Part shown: positions 17,099-24,031 of the stretch, one piece after another
How positions within the stretch are numbered: the first letter of the stretch is position 1
Layout: each line of letters begins with the position of its first letter
Source of the DNA: CAWECB01 sp963807465
GTDB lineage: Bacteria > Patescibacteriota > Minisyncoccia > Minisyncoccales > Minisyncoccaceae
Assembly: GCA_963807465.1 (NCBI GenBank)
Contig: CAWECB010000003.1
Location: 370,037 to 434,036, forward strand
Reading direction: 5' to 3'
DNA: 64,000 bases
Notes under the pieces: generated by a model
The model's input: only the letters and a program-made list of their open reading frames with translations
Database searches by the model: none
Told to the model about the DNA's origin: nothing
Position numbers and translations under genes: made by a program

Positions 17099-17719
17099 TT
17101 GACTAGCCGAAAAGACGAACCGGGTATCTGCATTTGTTGCGGAAAAGAAATGTTGAAGAACGGTAACGGTAACGGAGCCGGGAAAGACAGAAGAAGAGTA
17201 GAGGCTTTAACCAAAGGACTGCATGACTTATCCTCCGTATCGGAATGGCTTAAAGGATGGTACGGGGCAGACCCAAGGGAGGGATTTGAGAAAGTCACCG
17301 AAGCTATCAATATAATAGAGAGGATTAAAGGTGAAATCGCGGAGATTGACGGTGAAAATAATCACTGCGACAATCGCCAAAGCGATCACCATCCAGCGAA
17401 AAAAGCTATATGGGGCTTGAACAATTTTACGTTGAGCCTCTGCGCGCAATGCCATGTCAATCTTGAGAAAAATATATTGAAGGCGGAGGCAATGGTGCTT
17501 AGGATGAGACCGAGGATCTATGCCGAAATTAATGTAAGATTCATGATTAAAGAAGGGCGGGATCTCAGCGACAAAGAGATTGCCGATATTGTCTTCCAGG
17601 AAGAAATGCGGATAAGGAAGAAGGTATCTCCACAAGACTTTATGGAAAAATTGTTGGAACGGCCAATAGATATTGTAAGCAAGATGAGGGATATGATCAA
17701 TAATAGAATGAGGCGCTAA
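17099..17719 (+). CDS. Hypothetical protein with XseB-like segment and cysteine pairs
   Basis: 206 residues, family unknown to me. Residues about 35-85 (LHDLSSVSEWLKG...REGFEKVTEAINIIERIK) line up well with XseB encoded just upstream, suggesting a duplicated and extended small subunit. It also has CICCGKE near the N terminus and CAQCH in the middle, possibly one zinc site, followed by a helical C terminus. Start is TTG at 17099 with AAAGGTGA eight bases upstream; no suitable ATG exists. About 80 bases separate it from xseB. A role with ExoVII is inferred from position and resemblance only. Confidence 0.6.
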   Translation: MTSRKDEPGICICCGKEMLKNGNGNGAGKDRRRVEALTKGLHDLSSVSEWLKGWYGADPREGFEKVTEAINIIERIKGEIAEIDGENNHCDNRQSDHHPAKKAIWGLNNFTLSLCAQCHVNLEKNILKAEAMVLRMRPRIYAEINVRFMIKEGRDLSDKEIADIVFQEEMRIRKKVSPQDFMEKLLERPIDIVSKMRDMINNRMRR

Positions 17720-17739
17720 TTTTTATTGCCTCTTTTTTT
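17710..17739 (+). terminator. Rho-independent terminator
   Basis: GAGGC/GCCTC stem with a 13-base AT-rich loop and seven T, directly at the end of the 17099 gene. Confidence 0.7.
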
Positions 17740-17754
17740 ATACTGTAGTATAAT
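17726..17754 (+). promoter_or_regulatory. Promoter of trxA
   Basis: TTGCCT (17726-17731), 17-base spacer, TATAAT (17749-17754); it overlaps the preceding terminator. ATG at 17782 follows an A-rich leader without Shine-Dalgarno. Confidence 0.7.
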
Positions 17755-17781
17755 ATTAAAATAACATAAAATAAAGATAAT

Positions 17782-18096
17782 ATGATAATATTAACGGATG
17801 ATAATTTTGAACAGACAATAAAGAGTCCTGGTAAGCCGATAGTAATCGATATCTATGCCGAGTGGTGCCCTCCCTGCAAGATGTTGAGTCCCATAATGGA
17901 GAAACTAGACTCGGAATACAGGGATAGGGTTACTTTCGCCAAGATGAACTTAGACGAGAACCACAAGACTGGCAATGCTTTGTCGGTAGATAGAATTCCT
18001 ACAGTGTTTCTGTACGTCGAAGGACAGATAAAAAGTAGCTTTTCGGGTTTTAGGTCGGAAGGAGACATTAAGCAATGGATTAATTCGAATCTTTAA
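17782..18096 (+). CDS. trxA: Thioredoxin
   Basis: 104-residue thioredoxin fold with the active site EWCPPCK (CPPC in place of the classical CGPC), the buried-face motif, and the cis-proline loop IPTVFLY near residue 75. The following gene begins two bases later and encodes a ferredoxin-thioredoxin-reductase-like protein, so the pair probably forms one redox system reducing target disulphides in the cytoplasm. Proline in the second position of the CxxC should alter redox potential; that is inference. Confidence 0.9.
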   Translation: MIILTDDNFEQTIKSPGKPIVIDIYAEWCPPCKMLSPIMEKLDSEYRDRVTFAKMNLDENHKTGNALSVDRIPTVFLYVEGQIKSSFSGFRSEGDIKQWINSNL

Positions 18097-18097
18097 T

Positions 18098-18364
18098 ATG
18101 GACAGCGAAGCGGAGAAACTAATAAAGGAGTACGACGAATACGCGAAAAGTAAGGGATTCAGGCTAAACCCCAATCCGAAGATAGTCGAAGGGATTGTTA
18201 GTGCCCTCATGGCCAAAGAAAAGGCTTTCGGAGAAAGGTATTGTCCATGCAGGAGAATGACTGGGAACAAGGAAGAAGACAAGAAGATAATCTGTCCTTG
18301 TATTTACCATCTAGACGAAATTGAAAAAGACGGACATTGCCATTGTAATCTATACGTGAGATAA
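18098..18364 (+). CDS. Ferredoxin-thioredoxin reductase catalytic-subunit-like protein
   Basis: 88 residues with the FTR cysteine signature: CPC (49-51), CPC (66-68) and CHC (81-83), with spacings X14 and X12. In FTR, four cysteines hold a 4Fe-4S cluster and two form the disulphide that reduces thioredoxin. Length is close to the catalytic beta subunit; no variable alpha subunit is seen, as in bacterial and archaeal anaerobes. It is directly coupled to trxA. The electron donor (ferredoxin or other) is not encoded in the window. Confidence 0.85.
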   Translation: MDSEAEKLIKEYDEYAKSKGFRLNPNPKIVEGIVSALMAKEKAFGERYCPCRRMTGNKEEDKKIICPCIYHLDEIEKDGHCHCNLYVR

Positions 18365-18392
18365 AAAAACCACCGTATTCCGGTGGTTTTTG
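18364..18392. terminator. Bidirectional terminator
   Basis: ACCACCG/CGGTGGT stem with TATTC loop, flanked by A- and T-runs; lies between convergent FTR-like gene and efp. Confidence 0.85.
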
Positions 18393-18393
18393 T

Positions 18394-18960
18394 TTATTCG
18401 TTCGTTCTCCTCACGTATTCTCCGCTCTCGGTATTGATTTCGATCACATCATTTTCGTCTATGAACAAAGGAACGTTTATCTTTGCACCCGTTTCCAGGG
18501 TTACCGACTTGGTCCCTCCCTGGGCACGGTCTCCTTTTATACCCGGCGGAACTTCAGTGACCTTCAGTTGGACTTTGATGGGAATGATAATGTTAATCAC
18601 CTTGTCTTCGAAGATTACAGTTTTCACTTCCTGGTCGGGTTTTAGGAAATTAGCCATGGTCCCAACCTGTTCTTCTCCAAGTTCGAATCTGTTTCCCGGA
18701 TTGTCTATGTCGGAAAAGACGAACCTGCCCTTGTTTTTGTAAATGTATTTGGAATCCTTTTCCTCAATGTCAGCCTCTTCGAATGAATCTCTCGGCTGAG
18801 CGGTCTTGTTTATCACCGCTCCGGAAACAAGGTTTTTCAATTTCATCTGGAGGTAGGAATGGCCCCGTCCTTTGAAGGTGTTTACGGCTTCAAGTATCTC
18901 GTGCGGCTGATCGTTGACAATGATAATTTTACCTCTTCCGAGTTCTGAATATGAAAGCAT
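18394..18960 (-). CDS. efp: Elongation factor P
   Basis: Relieves ribosome stalling at proline stretches. 188 residues, three beta-barrel domains; LKNLVSGAVINKT in domain I and VPPGIKGDRAQGGTKSVTLETG in domain II/III are diagnostic. The tip loop that carries the modified residue reads FKGRGHS, so arginine (residue 32) replaces the lysine of the E. coli type; the arginine type is rhamnosylated in Pseudomonas by EarP, which is not seen here. The gene is monocistronic on the minus strand. Confidence 0.93.
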   Translation of the reverse strand: MLSYSELGRGKIIIVNDQPHEILEAVNTFKGRGHSYLQMKLKNLVSGAVINKTAQPRDSFEEADIEEKDSKYIYKNKGRFVFSDIDNPGNRFELGEEQVGTMANFLKPDQEVKTVIFEDKVINIIIPIKVQLKVTEVPPGIKGDRAQGGTKSVTLETGAKINVPLFIDENDVIEINTESGEYVRRTNE

Positions 18961-18982
18961 TTTAGTTTATATTTTATCCTTA

Positions 18983-19429
18983 TTATTTCTCTATCCGCCA
19001 TTCTATCTTATCTTCCTTGTCGGCATATTCAAGCCACTCGCCGTTGTCGTCGATGACGTACCACTTCCTCTTGGTCTGCGACCAGACCATGGGCTGGTTC
19101 ATATAGTACGGATTTTTGACGATTTCCTTGGGCTTCAGCTTTCCCAATTCTAACCATTTCTTGAAGACGGTTTCAATTGAATAGTCGAGATGCCTCGATT
19201 TTGCCCAGTCGGCGACGATTGAAATGGCTTCTTCGGCTTTTTTGACCGAACCGGCCAGTTCTATCAATTCCTTGGCTGGTCTTGTGAATCGCGAATAGAT
19301 TATCTTCTTCTTTTTAGCCGATTCTTTAATTTCGTCAAGGGTAAAGCCTTTGGTGTAGAAGAAATGATTGACGACTTTCTGGATGTCGCTCTCTTTTTCT
19401 ATCTGCTTCTTTGTCTTCTTCTTTTCCAT
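18983..19429 (-). CDS. Hypothetical protein, 148 aa, cotranscribed with a PadR regulator
   Basis: Lys/Glu-rich, helical N terminus, then a C-terminal stretch PYYMNQPMVWSQTKRKWYVIDDNGEWLEYADKED with aromatic residues, suggesting a small beta-hairpin domain. I do not recognise a named family. It follows the PadR-like gene with its ATG touching that gene's stop, so the two form an operon; the protein may be the effector partner or a target of that regulator. Confidence 0.6.
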   Translation of the reverse strand: MEKKKTKKQIEKESDIQKVVNHFFYTKGFTLDEIKESAKKKKIIYSRFTRPAKELIELAGSVKKAEEAISIVADWAKSRHLDYSIETVFKKWLELGKLKPKEIVKNPYYMNQPMVWSQTKRKWYVIDDNGEWLEYADKEDKIEWRIEK

Positions 19430-19732
19430 TTAATTTATCTTTTTTATGATTTCGGAATAGAAATGCTTTACCTTTTCCAATTCCTTTTTTCCCATTTCCG
19501 TGATTTTGTAGATCCTCCTTCTTTCTTCGGTTGCGCTTTTGACGAATCCTTGGTCTTCTAAGCGGTAGAGGACGCGGTAGGGGGTAATGTTGCCCGGCTT
19601 GAAGCCGAATTCCTTTTCAATCAAAGAATGCAGGTCCCAGGCGTAATGGGAGTCCTTTTCCAGCATGGATAAGATGTATATCCAAAGGTTTTCTTTTGTA
19701 TTTGATTTTATGAGTCTTTCAAATGGAGTCAT
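19430..19732 (-). CDS. PadR-like winged-helix regulator
   Basis: 100 residues with PadR-type order: helix (ENLWIYILSML), recognition region (GNITPYRVLYRLEDQGFV), wing (EERRRIYKITEMGKKELE) and a C-terminal helix. It resembles the second PadR-like protein at 21422 along its entire length, so the two are paralogues. Small PadR proteins bind DNA as dimers and often repress their own operon; here that would be the 18983 gene. Confidence 0.8.
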   Translation of the reverse strand: MTPFERLIKSNTKENLWIYILSMLEKDSHYAWDLHSLIEKEFGFKPGNITPYRVLYRLEDQGFVKSATEERRRIYKITEMGKKELEKVKHFYSEIIKKIN

Positions 19733-19841
19733 GAATCCATATTAGTATAGTCAAAGGGTGTTGACAAGTCCTTCTTGTTTATCTAATGTTTTAATTGGTA
19801 GGGAAGTATTGTGTCCCGACCTTGAAAAAAGAGGAATTCAC

Positions 19842-20175
19842 ATGAGTACACTCAAAAAGGTTAAGGAGGAGATTGACAGGGCCGTAGATAACGGAAAAAT
19901 CGTTCTTGTCGGGACGGTAGAAACAAAGAACAACAGCATAATATTCTATGTTTCTCCTGTTACCAAGCCCTGTGGCTGGCTTGCCCTCGAAGACTTTATC
20001 AGGCAGACTTTTTCCGAACTTTCGGAAGCAAAGGGTATATTCACCGTTTGAAAGCTTCGGGATTGCCATTATTAATTGTCGGGAAAAGATTGACCCGACG
20101 GTTTCAAGGGAGATTAAAATTGAAGCCTATATGACCCCGGAAGAGGCCAGAGATGACTTCCAGAAGCCCCGCTAA
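19842..20175 (+). CDS. Hypothetical protein, about 110 aa, one frameshift
   Basis: ATG 19842 follows GAGGA at a good distance. The first frame (MSTLKKVKEEIDRAVDN...CGWLALEDFIRQTF) ends at 20,051; a neighbouring frame continues with FGIAIINCREKIDPTVSREIKIEAYMTPEEARDDF to a stop exactly at a terminator. One indel near 20,040 would join them. No family recognised. The alternative is a 69-residue protein ending at 20,051. Confidence 0.5.
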
Positions 20176-20193
20176 TATTTTTAGCGGGTTTAT
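20168..20193 (+). terminator. Rho-independent terminator
   Basis: Perfect 8-bp stem CCCGCTAA/TTAGCGGG with a 5-base loop, then T-rich; overlaps the stop of the 19842 gene. Confidence 0.75.
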
Positions 20194-20195
20194 TA

Positions 20196-20223
20196 TTGAC
20201 AAACTATTTTACGGGTGTAAAAT
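20196..20223 (+). promoter_or_regulatory. Promoter of ino1
   Basis: TTGACA (20196-20201), 16-base spacer, TAAAAT (20218-20223) preceded by TG (extended -10). ATG at 20262. Confidence 0.75.
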
Positions 20224-20261
20224 AGACTTAACTTATATTAATTATAATATTTTTACTGAAT

Positions 20262-21398
20262 ATGGCAAAGAAAGCAGTCAAAAAAGCGAAGAACTCAAAA
20301 GAAATCAAGATAGCTATTTCCGGCTTGGGCAACTGTGCCAGCGCTCTCGTGCAGGGGATTTACTATTACAAAAACGTAAAGAATGATGATGAGTTAGTGC
20401 CCGGATTGATGCACAATGTCTTGAACGGATACAAAATATCGGACATTAAGATAGTGGCTGCTTTTGATATAGATAAGAGGAAGGTTGGAAAAGACGTTTC
20501 TTCGGCTATACTTGAAAAGCCGAACTGCACCAAGATATTCTGCCATGATATCCCCAAGACGGGAGTGGTCGTTAAGATGGGTCCAATTCTGGATGGTGTG
20601 GCTGACCATATGAAGAATTATCCCGATGATCAGACATTCTTGCCCGATAGCAAGAAGCCGGTTGATGTGGTTGAGGAGTTGAAAAAAACAAAAGCGGACG
20701 TCCTAGTCAATTACATGCCCGTGGGTTCGCAGAAAGCTACCGAGTTTTACGCCCAAGCCGCTTTGGATGCCGGAGTGGCTTTCGTCAATTGCATGCCCGT
20801 CTTTATCTGCTCCGATGAGAAATGGGAGAAGAAATTCAGGGACAAAGGACTCCCGTGTATCGGTGATGATATCAAATCCCAAATCGGAGCGACCATCACT
20901 CACAGGGTTTTGTCCCACTTGTTCGCCGAAAGGGGAGTTGCAATAGACAGATCGTATCAGTTGAACGTCGGAGGAAACACAGACTTCTTAAATATGTATG
21001 GGGAAAGAGCCAGATTGAAGACAAAGAAAATATCAAAGACTGAGGCGGTCGAATCGCAATTAGCCAAAAGGTTGAGCTATGACAATTTGCATATCGGCCC
21101 TTCGGACTGGGTTCCTTTCTTGAAGGATAACAAGGTTTGCTTTATCCGAATGGAAGGCAGGAAATTTGGCAACGTGCCGATTGAACTGGAGCTGAGGTTG
21201 TCGGTTGAAGATTCTCCCAATTCCGCCGGTTGCGTAATCGACGCTATCAGATTGTTAAAGGTTGGGTTGGACAGGGGAATCGGAGGAACATTGTTGTCTT
21301 CTTCTGCTTACTTTATGAAGCATCCGATGAAACAGTTTACGGATGAAAAGGCGAGAGAGATGATAGAAGAATTCATTCTTGGCAAAAGAGAAAGATAG
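20262..21398 (+). CDS. ino1: Inositol-3-phosphate synthase
   Basis: Converts glucose-6-phosphate to inositol-3-phosphate using NAD. 378 residues: Rossmann motif IAISGLGNCASALVQG near the N terminus after a short Lys-rich tail, YMPVGSQKATEFYAQAALDAGVAFVNCMPVFI, GDDIKSQIGATITHR, and LNVGGNTDFLNM, all typical of the short prokaryotic enzyme. A PadR regulator and a CDP-alcohol phosphotransferase follow, implying that the product enters an inositol phospholipid. Confidence 0.92.
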   Translation: MAKKAVKKAKNSKEIKIAISGLGNCASALVQGIYYYKNVKNDDELVPGLMHNVLNGYKISDIKIVAAFDIDKRKVGKDVSSAILEKPNCTKIFCHDIPKTGVVVKMGPILDGVADHMKNYPDDQTFLPDSKKPVDVVEELKKTKADVLVNYMPVGSQKATEFYAQAALDAGVAFVNCMPVFICSDEKWEKKFRDKGLPCIGDDIKSQIGATITHRVLSHLFAERGVAIDRSYQLNVGGNTDFLNMYGERARLKTKKISKTEAVESQLAKRLSYDNLHIGPSDWVPFLKDNKVCFIRMEGRKFGNVPIELELRLSVEDSPNSAGCVIDAIRLLKVGLDRGIGGTLLSSSAYFMKHPMKQFTDEKAREMIEEFILGKRER

Positions 21399-21421
21399 TC
21401 TTATAATCAAGTTACAAACAT

Positions 21422-21721
21422 ATGGAACCAATAAAAAGATTTATTAGTTCAATGACGGAGGGCAATCTTTGGACCTACATCTTGTCTCTTGCCAAGGAGG
21501 GCGAAGTGCAGAACAAGGAAGTTTCCAAGAGGATTTTTGAGAAGTTTGGATTTTTGCCGAACGATCTCATGGTCAGAAGCGTTATATTCAGATTGAGGAA
21601 CGACGGATACATATCCAAGGAAAAACTTAGAGGAGAGAAGGCCTACAAAATTACGGAAAAGGGAAAGAAAGAACTTGAAGCGATGAAAAATTTCTGCCAG
21701 GATTTATTACAGAAAATTTAA
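21422..21721 (+). CDS. PadR-like winged-helix regulator (second copy)
   Basis: 99 residues, paralogue of the 19430 gene: GNLWTYILSLAKEGEV, LMVRSVIFRLRNDGYI, KAYKITEKGKKELEAMK. It lies between ino1 and the CDP-alcohol phosphotransferase and ends in a terminator, so it may sense a lipid- or sugar-related signal for this cluster; the ligand is unknown. The start ATG 21422 is 23 bases after the ino1 stop. Confidence 0.8.
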   Translation: MEPIKRFISSMTEGNLWTYILSLAKEGEVQNKEVSKRIFEKFGFLPNDLMVRSVIFRLRNDGYISKEKLRGEKAYKITEKGKKELEAMKNFCQDLLQKI

Positions 21722-21744
21722 AACAGCTCTTTGGGGCTGTTTTT
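21720..21744 (+). terminator. Terminator after ino1-PadR
   Basis: Stem AAACAGC/GCTGTTT, 8-base loop, T-run; overlaps the stop codon of the PadR gene. Confidence 0.75.
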
Positions 21745-21765
21745 GTATAATAAACAATATTAAAC

Positions 21766-22371
21766 ATGTTAGATACAAAAAGATACTGGTTCAGAAATTT
21801 AGAAAAAATAGTCGGTTCTGTTTTCGGAGCGCTACCTTTAACCCCTAACCAGTATACTTATCTCTCGGGCATTTTCGCTTTAGTTGGATTATGGTTCATG
21901 ATTGCCGGAAATTTATTTTGGGCGACGATATTCTTCTTAGTTGCTGCTGGATTGGATTTTGTCGACGGAGCGGTAGCCAGGGCGAAAGATATGTCGAGCA
22001 AGGTCGGAGCTTATCTTGATACCGTCTTCGACAGATATGTCGAGGGAGTAATATTCTTCGGAATGTTTTTTCTAGCTCTTCCTCAAGTCGTAATCCCTGG
22101 ACAGGCTTGGGTTTATCTGGCCATCTTCGGTTCGGTTGTCACGACTTACGCCAAAGCGGCTGCAAAGGAGAAGGATTTGGTCAGCCAGGAATTAAAAGGA
22201 GGATTATTATCAAGAGGAGAAAGGTTGATTTTAATATTCCTAGCTTTGATTCTGGGAATCATCTATCCCGATTATCTATACATGACTTATATTATCGCGT
22301 TGATAGCCGTTTTGGCTAATTTTACCGCCATTCAGAGGATTTATTTCGCAATAAAAATAAACAGGCAATAA
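21766..22371 (+). CDS. CDP-alcohol phosphatidyltransferase (inositol-phosphate type likely)
   Basis: Integral membrane enzyme moving a lipid-phosphate from a CDP-activated donor to an alcohol. The catalytic signature D-x2-DG-x2-AR-x8-G-x3-D-x3-D is complete: LDFVDGAVARAKDMSSKVG then AYLDTVFDRY. 201 residues, about six hydrophobic segments. The neighbour ino1 makes inositol-3-phosphate an attractive acceptor (phosphatidyl- or archaetidylinositol-phosphate synthase), but glycerol-3-phosphate cannot be excluded from sequence alone. TATAAT at 21746 may give it a separate start. Confidence 0.85.
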   Translation: MLDTKRYWFRNLEKIVGSVFGALPLTPNQYTYLSGIFALVGLWFMIAGNLFWATIFFLVAAGLDFVDGAVARAKDMSSKVGAYLDTVFDRYVEGVIFFGMFFLALPQVVIPGQAWVYLAIFGSVVTTYAKAAAKEKDLVSQELKGGLLSRGERLILIFLALILGIIYPDYLYMTYIIALIAVLANFTAIQRIYFAIKINRQ

Positions 22372-22420
22372 TTTTTTTATAAAAAAGTGGACAACTAAGG
22401 AAGAAATATTTCTTTAGGGA

Positions 22421-23074
22421 CTAATTTCTTCTCAGTAACCCCATTTTAGTTAAAAGGGGAGTGACGATATATATGAGAGGTGATTTTTTCCCTTCAACGC
22501 TTGTTTTTCTCTGTAAGATACAATCTTTTAATTCTTCAATTGTTTTTGCTTCGCATTGGGTATACGCGTATCCGATGCCTTTATAATAATGGGAATCGCT
22601 TCCTCCAGTCATGGCCAGATTATGCTTCTGTGCGAATTCATATGCTTTTTTGTCTGGACTGGAAGAGGGCTTCCTGCCGTTAAAGACCTCAATTCCATCA
22701 ATCAAGTCAAGGTATTTGGTAATGTCATCCTTAAACTCTTCGCTTCCGTGGAAAGGGTGGGGGATTATCACCAATCCTCCCTGTTTCTTTATCTCTTCCA
22801 TTACCCATCTCGGGTCTTTTTTGTATCCGTCAATCTGTTCTTTCATAAATAAACCCAAGACATCACCTTTGTTCGTTTTAATCTCTTCGCCCAAAACTAC
22901 AATGAAGTTCATTTTTTTTCCTATTTCCAAAGTTTCTTTCCAGCCCTTGGTATTCTCATGGTCGGTGATGGCTACGCCATCGAGGCCCATCTCGATTGCC
23001 TGCTTGATCATCCTTTCTGGCGAAGAAGCGGCGTCGTAGGAGTATAGCGTATGGCAGTGCAGGTCTATTTTCAT
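22421..23074 (-). CDS. PHP-domain metal-dependent phosphoesterase
   Basis: 217-residue PHP domain: DLHCHTLYSYDAA at the N terminus, VAITDHEN, VVLGEEIKT, IPHPFHGS and GGSDSHY provide the His/Asp metal ligands in the expected order. Stand-alone PHP proteins of this type hydrolyse small phosphoesters or nucleotides; the substrate here is unknown. The promoter (TTGTCA, 17 bases, TATAAT) ends six bases before the ATG, so the mRNA is probably leaderless. Confidence 0.85.
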   Translation of the reverse strand: MKIDLHCHTLYSYDAASSPERMIKQAIEMGLDGVAITDHENTKGWKETLEIGKKMNFIVVLGEEIKTNKGDVLGLFMKEQIDGYKKDPRWVMEEIKKQGGLVIIPHPFHGSEEFKDDITKYLDLIDGIEVFNGRKPSSSPDKKAYEFAQKHNLAMTGGSDSHYYKGIGYAYTQCEAKTIEELKDCILQRKTSVEGKKSPLIYIVTPLLTKMGLLRRN

Positions 23075-23080
23075 GATTTG

Positions 23081-23131
23081 ATTATATCCTTGTTTGCATT
23101 TTTTGACAAAGTTTATAATATTTGATTATAT
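23081..23131. promoter_or_regulatory. Divergent promoters sharing a -35 region
   Basis: Minus strand: TTGTCA (23109-23104), 17-base spacer, TATAAT (23086-23081), then six bases to the PHP ATG. Plus strand: TTGACA (23103-23108), then TTATAT about 17 bases on, serving the 23191 gene. The two -35 boxes lie on the same bases, so the promoters may exclude each other. Confidence 0.65.
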
Positions 23132-23190
23132 AAAGGAGGTAATTTGATTGTTTTCATTTGAAAATTTCTAAACCCAGAGGTGCAACGGTT

Positions 23191-23409
23191 ATGGACAAAA
23201 AGAAAAATTTCGCTACGGTCGTTTATCCTACTGTCTTGGAAAGCACAGCCGCTGTGCATTTAGGCATATCGCCCCACCATGTCAAGCCTGAGCCGAAGAA
23301 AAAAACAACCAGAATAATCTGTGTAACAAAAGATGTGTTCGAAAGATTAACTGGTGAAGATGGATTTGGATCTCCAATGAAGACAGAGAAGGGATCATTA
23401 TTTGCATAA
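23191..23409 (+). CDS. Small hypothetical protein, 72 aa
   Basis: Short protein with no recognised domain: FATVVYPTVLESTAAVHLGI, then a Lys-rich linker and RIICVTKDVFERLTGEDGFG. Start: an upstream TTG (23158) is in frame, but AGAGGTG eight bases before ATG 23191 favours the latter. A strong AGGAGGT at 23134-23140 precedes only a five-codon ORF (TTG to TGA at 23160) and is unexplained. The terminator overlaps the 3' end. Confidence 0.5.
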   Translation: MDKKKNFATVVYPTVLESTAAVHLGISPHHVKPEPKKKTTRIICVTKDVFERLTGEDGFGSPMKTEKGSLFA

Positions 23410-23432
23410 GCGAATAATCCCCTTCTTTTTTT
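23388..23432 (+). terminator. Rho-independent terminator
   Basis: GAAGGG...ATTATT pairs with AATAAT...CCCTTC around the stop codon, followed by seven T. Confidence 0.75.
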
Positions 23433-23457
23433 AATTCAAATCTGCTAATCTTAAAGC

Positions 23458-24030
23458 ATGAATAAGAGAATTTTCATCAGTATTAGTCTACCGGAAAGGA
23501 TAAAGAACAAGCTGGCTTCACTTCAAGATGAAATAGCCCAAAGCTTTACGTCTTTTAATGATTTTTGCCCAGTAAAATGGACGAAGAAAAGTAATCTGCA
23601 TATTACTTTGTTCTTTATTGGTTATGTTGAGATAGATGAGCTGCCAGCCGTATTCGACATCATCGAAGAAATTGCAGAAAAGCAAGGATCATTCAATATC
23701 GATTTGAAAAGTGTTTCTTACGGCCCTCCGGGTAAGCCTCCGAAGATGGTCTGGGCGAATGGGGAGAAGTCGGAAGAGCTGAATAAGCTGCAAGTCGAAC
23801 TCGAAAAGAAACTGTTGGACATAAAGGAGCCTGAAAACGGTTTTACGCCGCACATTACTTTGGGTAGGATTATTCAATGGCAATTCAACAGGATCGAACC
23901 GGAAGAACGACCAGATACATATAGGGAAGTTTCACTTTCTTTTCCCGTCAATTCGATAGAAGTAATGGAGAGTAATCTTAAGAGGGGAGGATCGCAATAC
24001 ACGGTATTGAGATCGTTTCCCTTAAAATAG
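23458..24030 (+). CDS. thpR: RNA 2',3'-cyclic phosphodiesterase
   Basis: 2H phosphoesterase family. The two HxTx motifs are HITLFFIG near residue 45 and HITLGRI near 130; N terminus RIFISISLPERIK fits. 190 residues, typical. The ATG of murC is only two bases after its stop, so it starts a likely thpR-murC operon. Confidence 0.88.
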   Translation: MNKRIFISISLPERIKNKLASLQDEIAQSFTSFNDFCPVKWTKKSNLHITLFFIGYVEIDELPAVFDIIEEIAEKQGSFNIDLKSVSYGPPGKPPKMVWANGEKSEELNKLQVELEKKLLDIKEPENGFTPHITLGRIIQWQFNRIEPEERPDTYREVSLSFPVNSIEVMESNLKRGGSQYTVLRSFPLK

Positions 24031-24031
24031 C

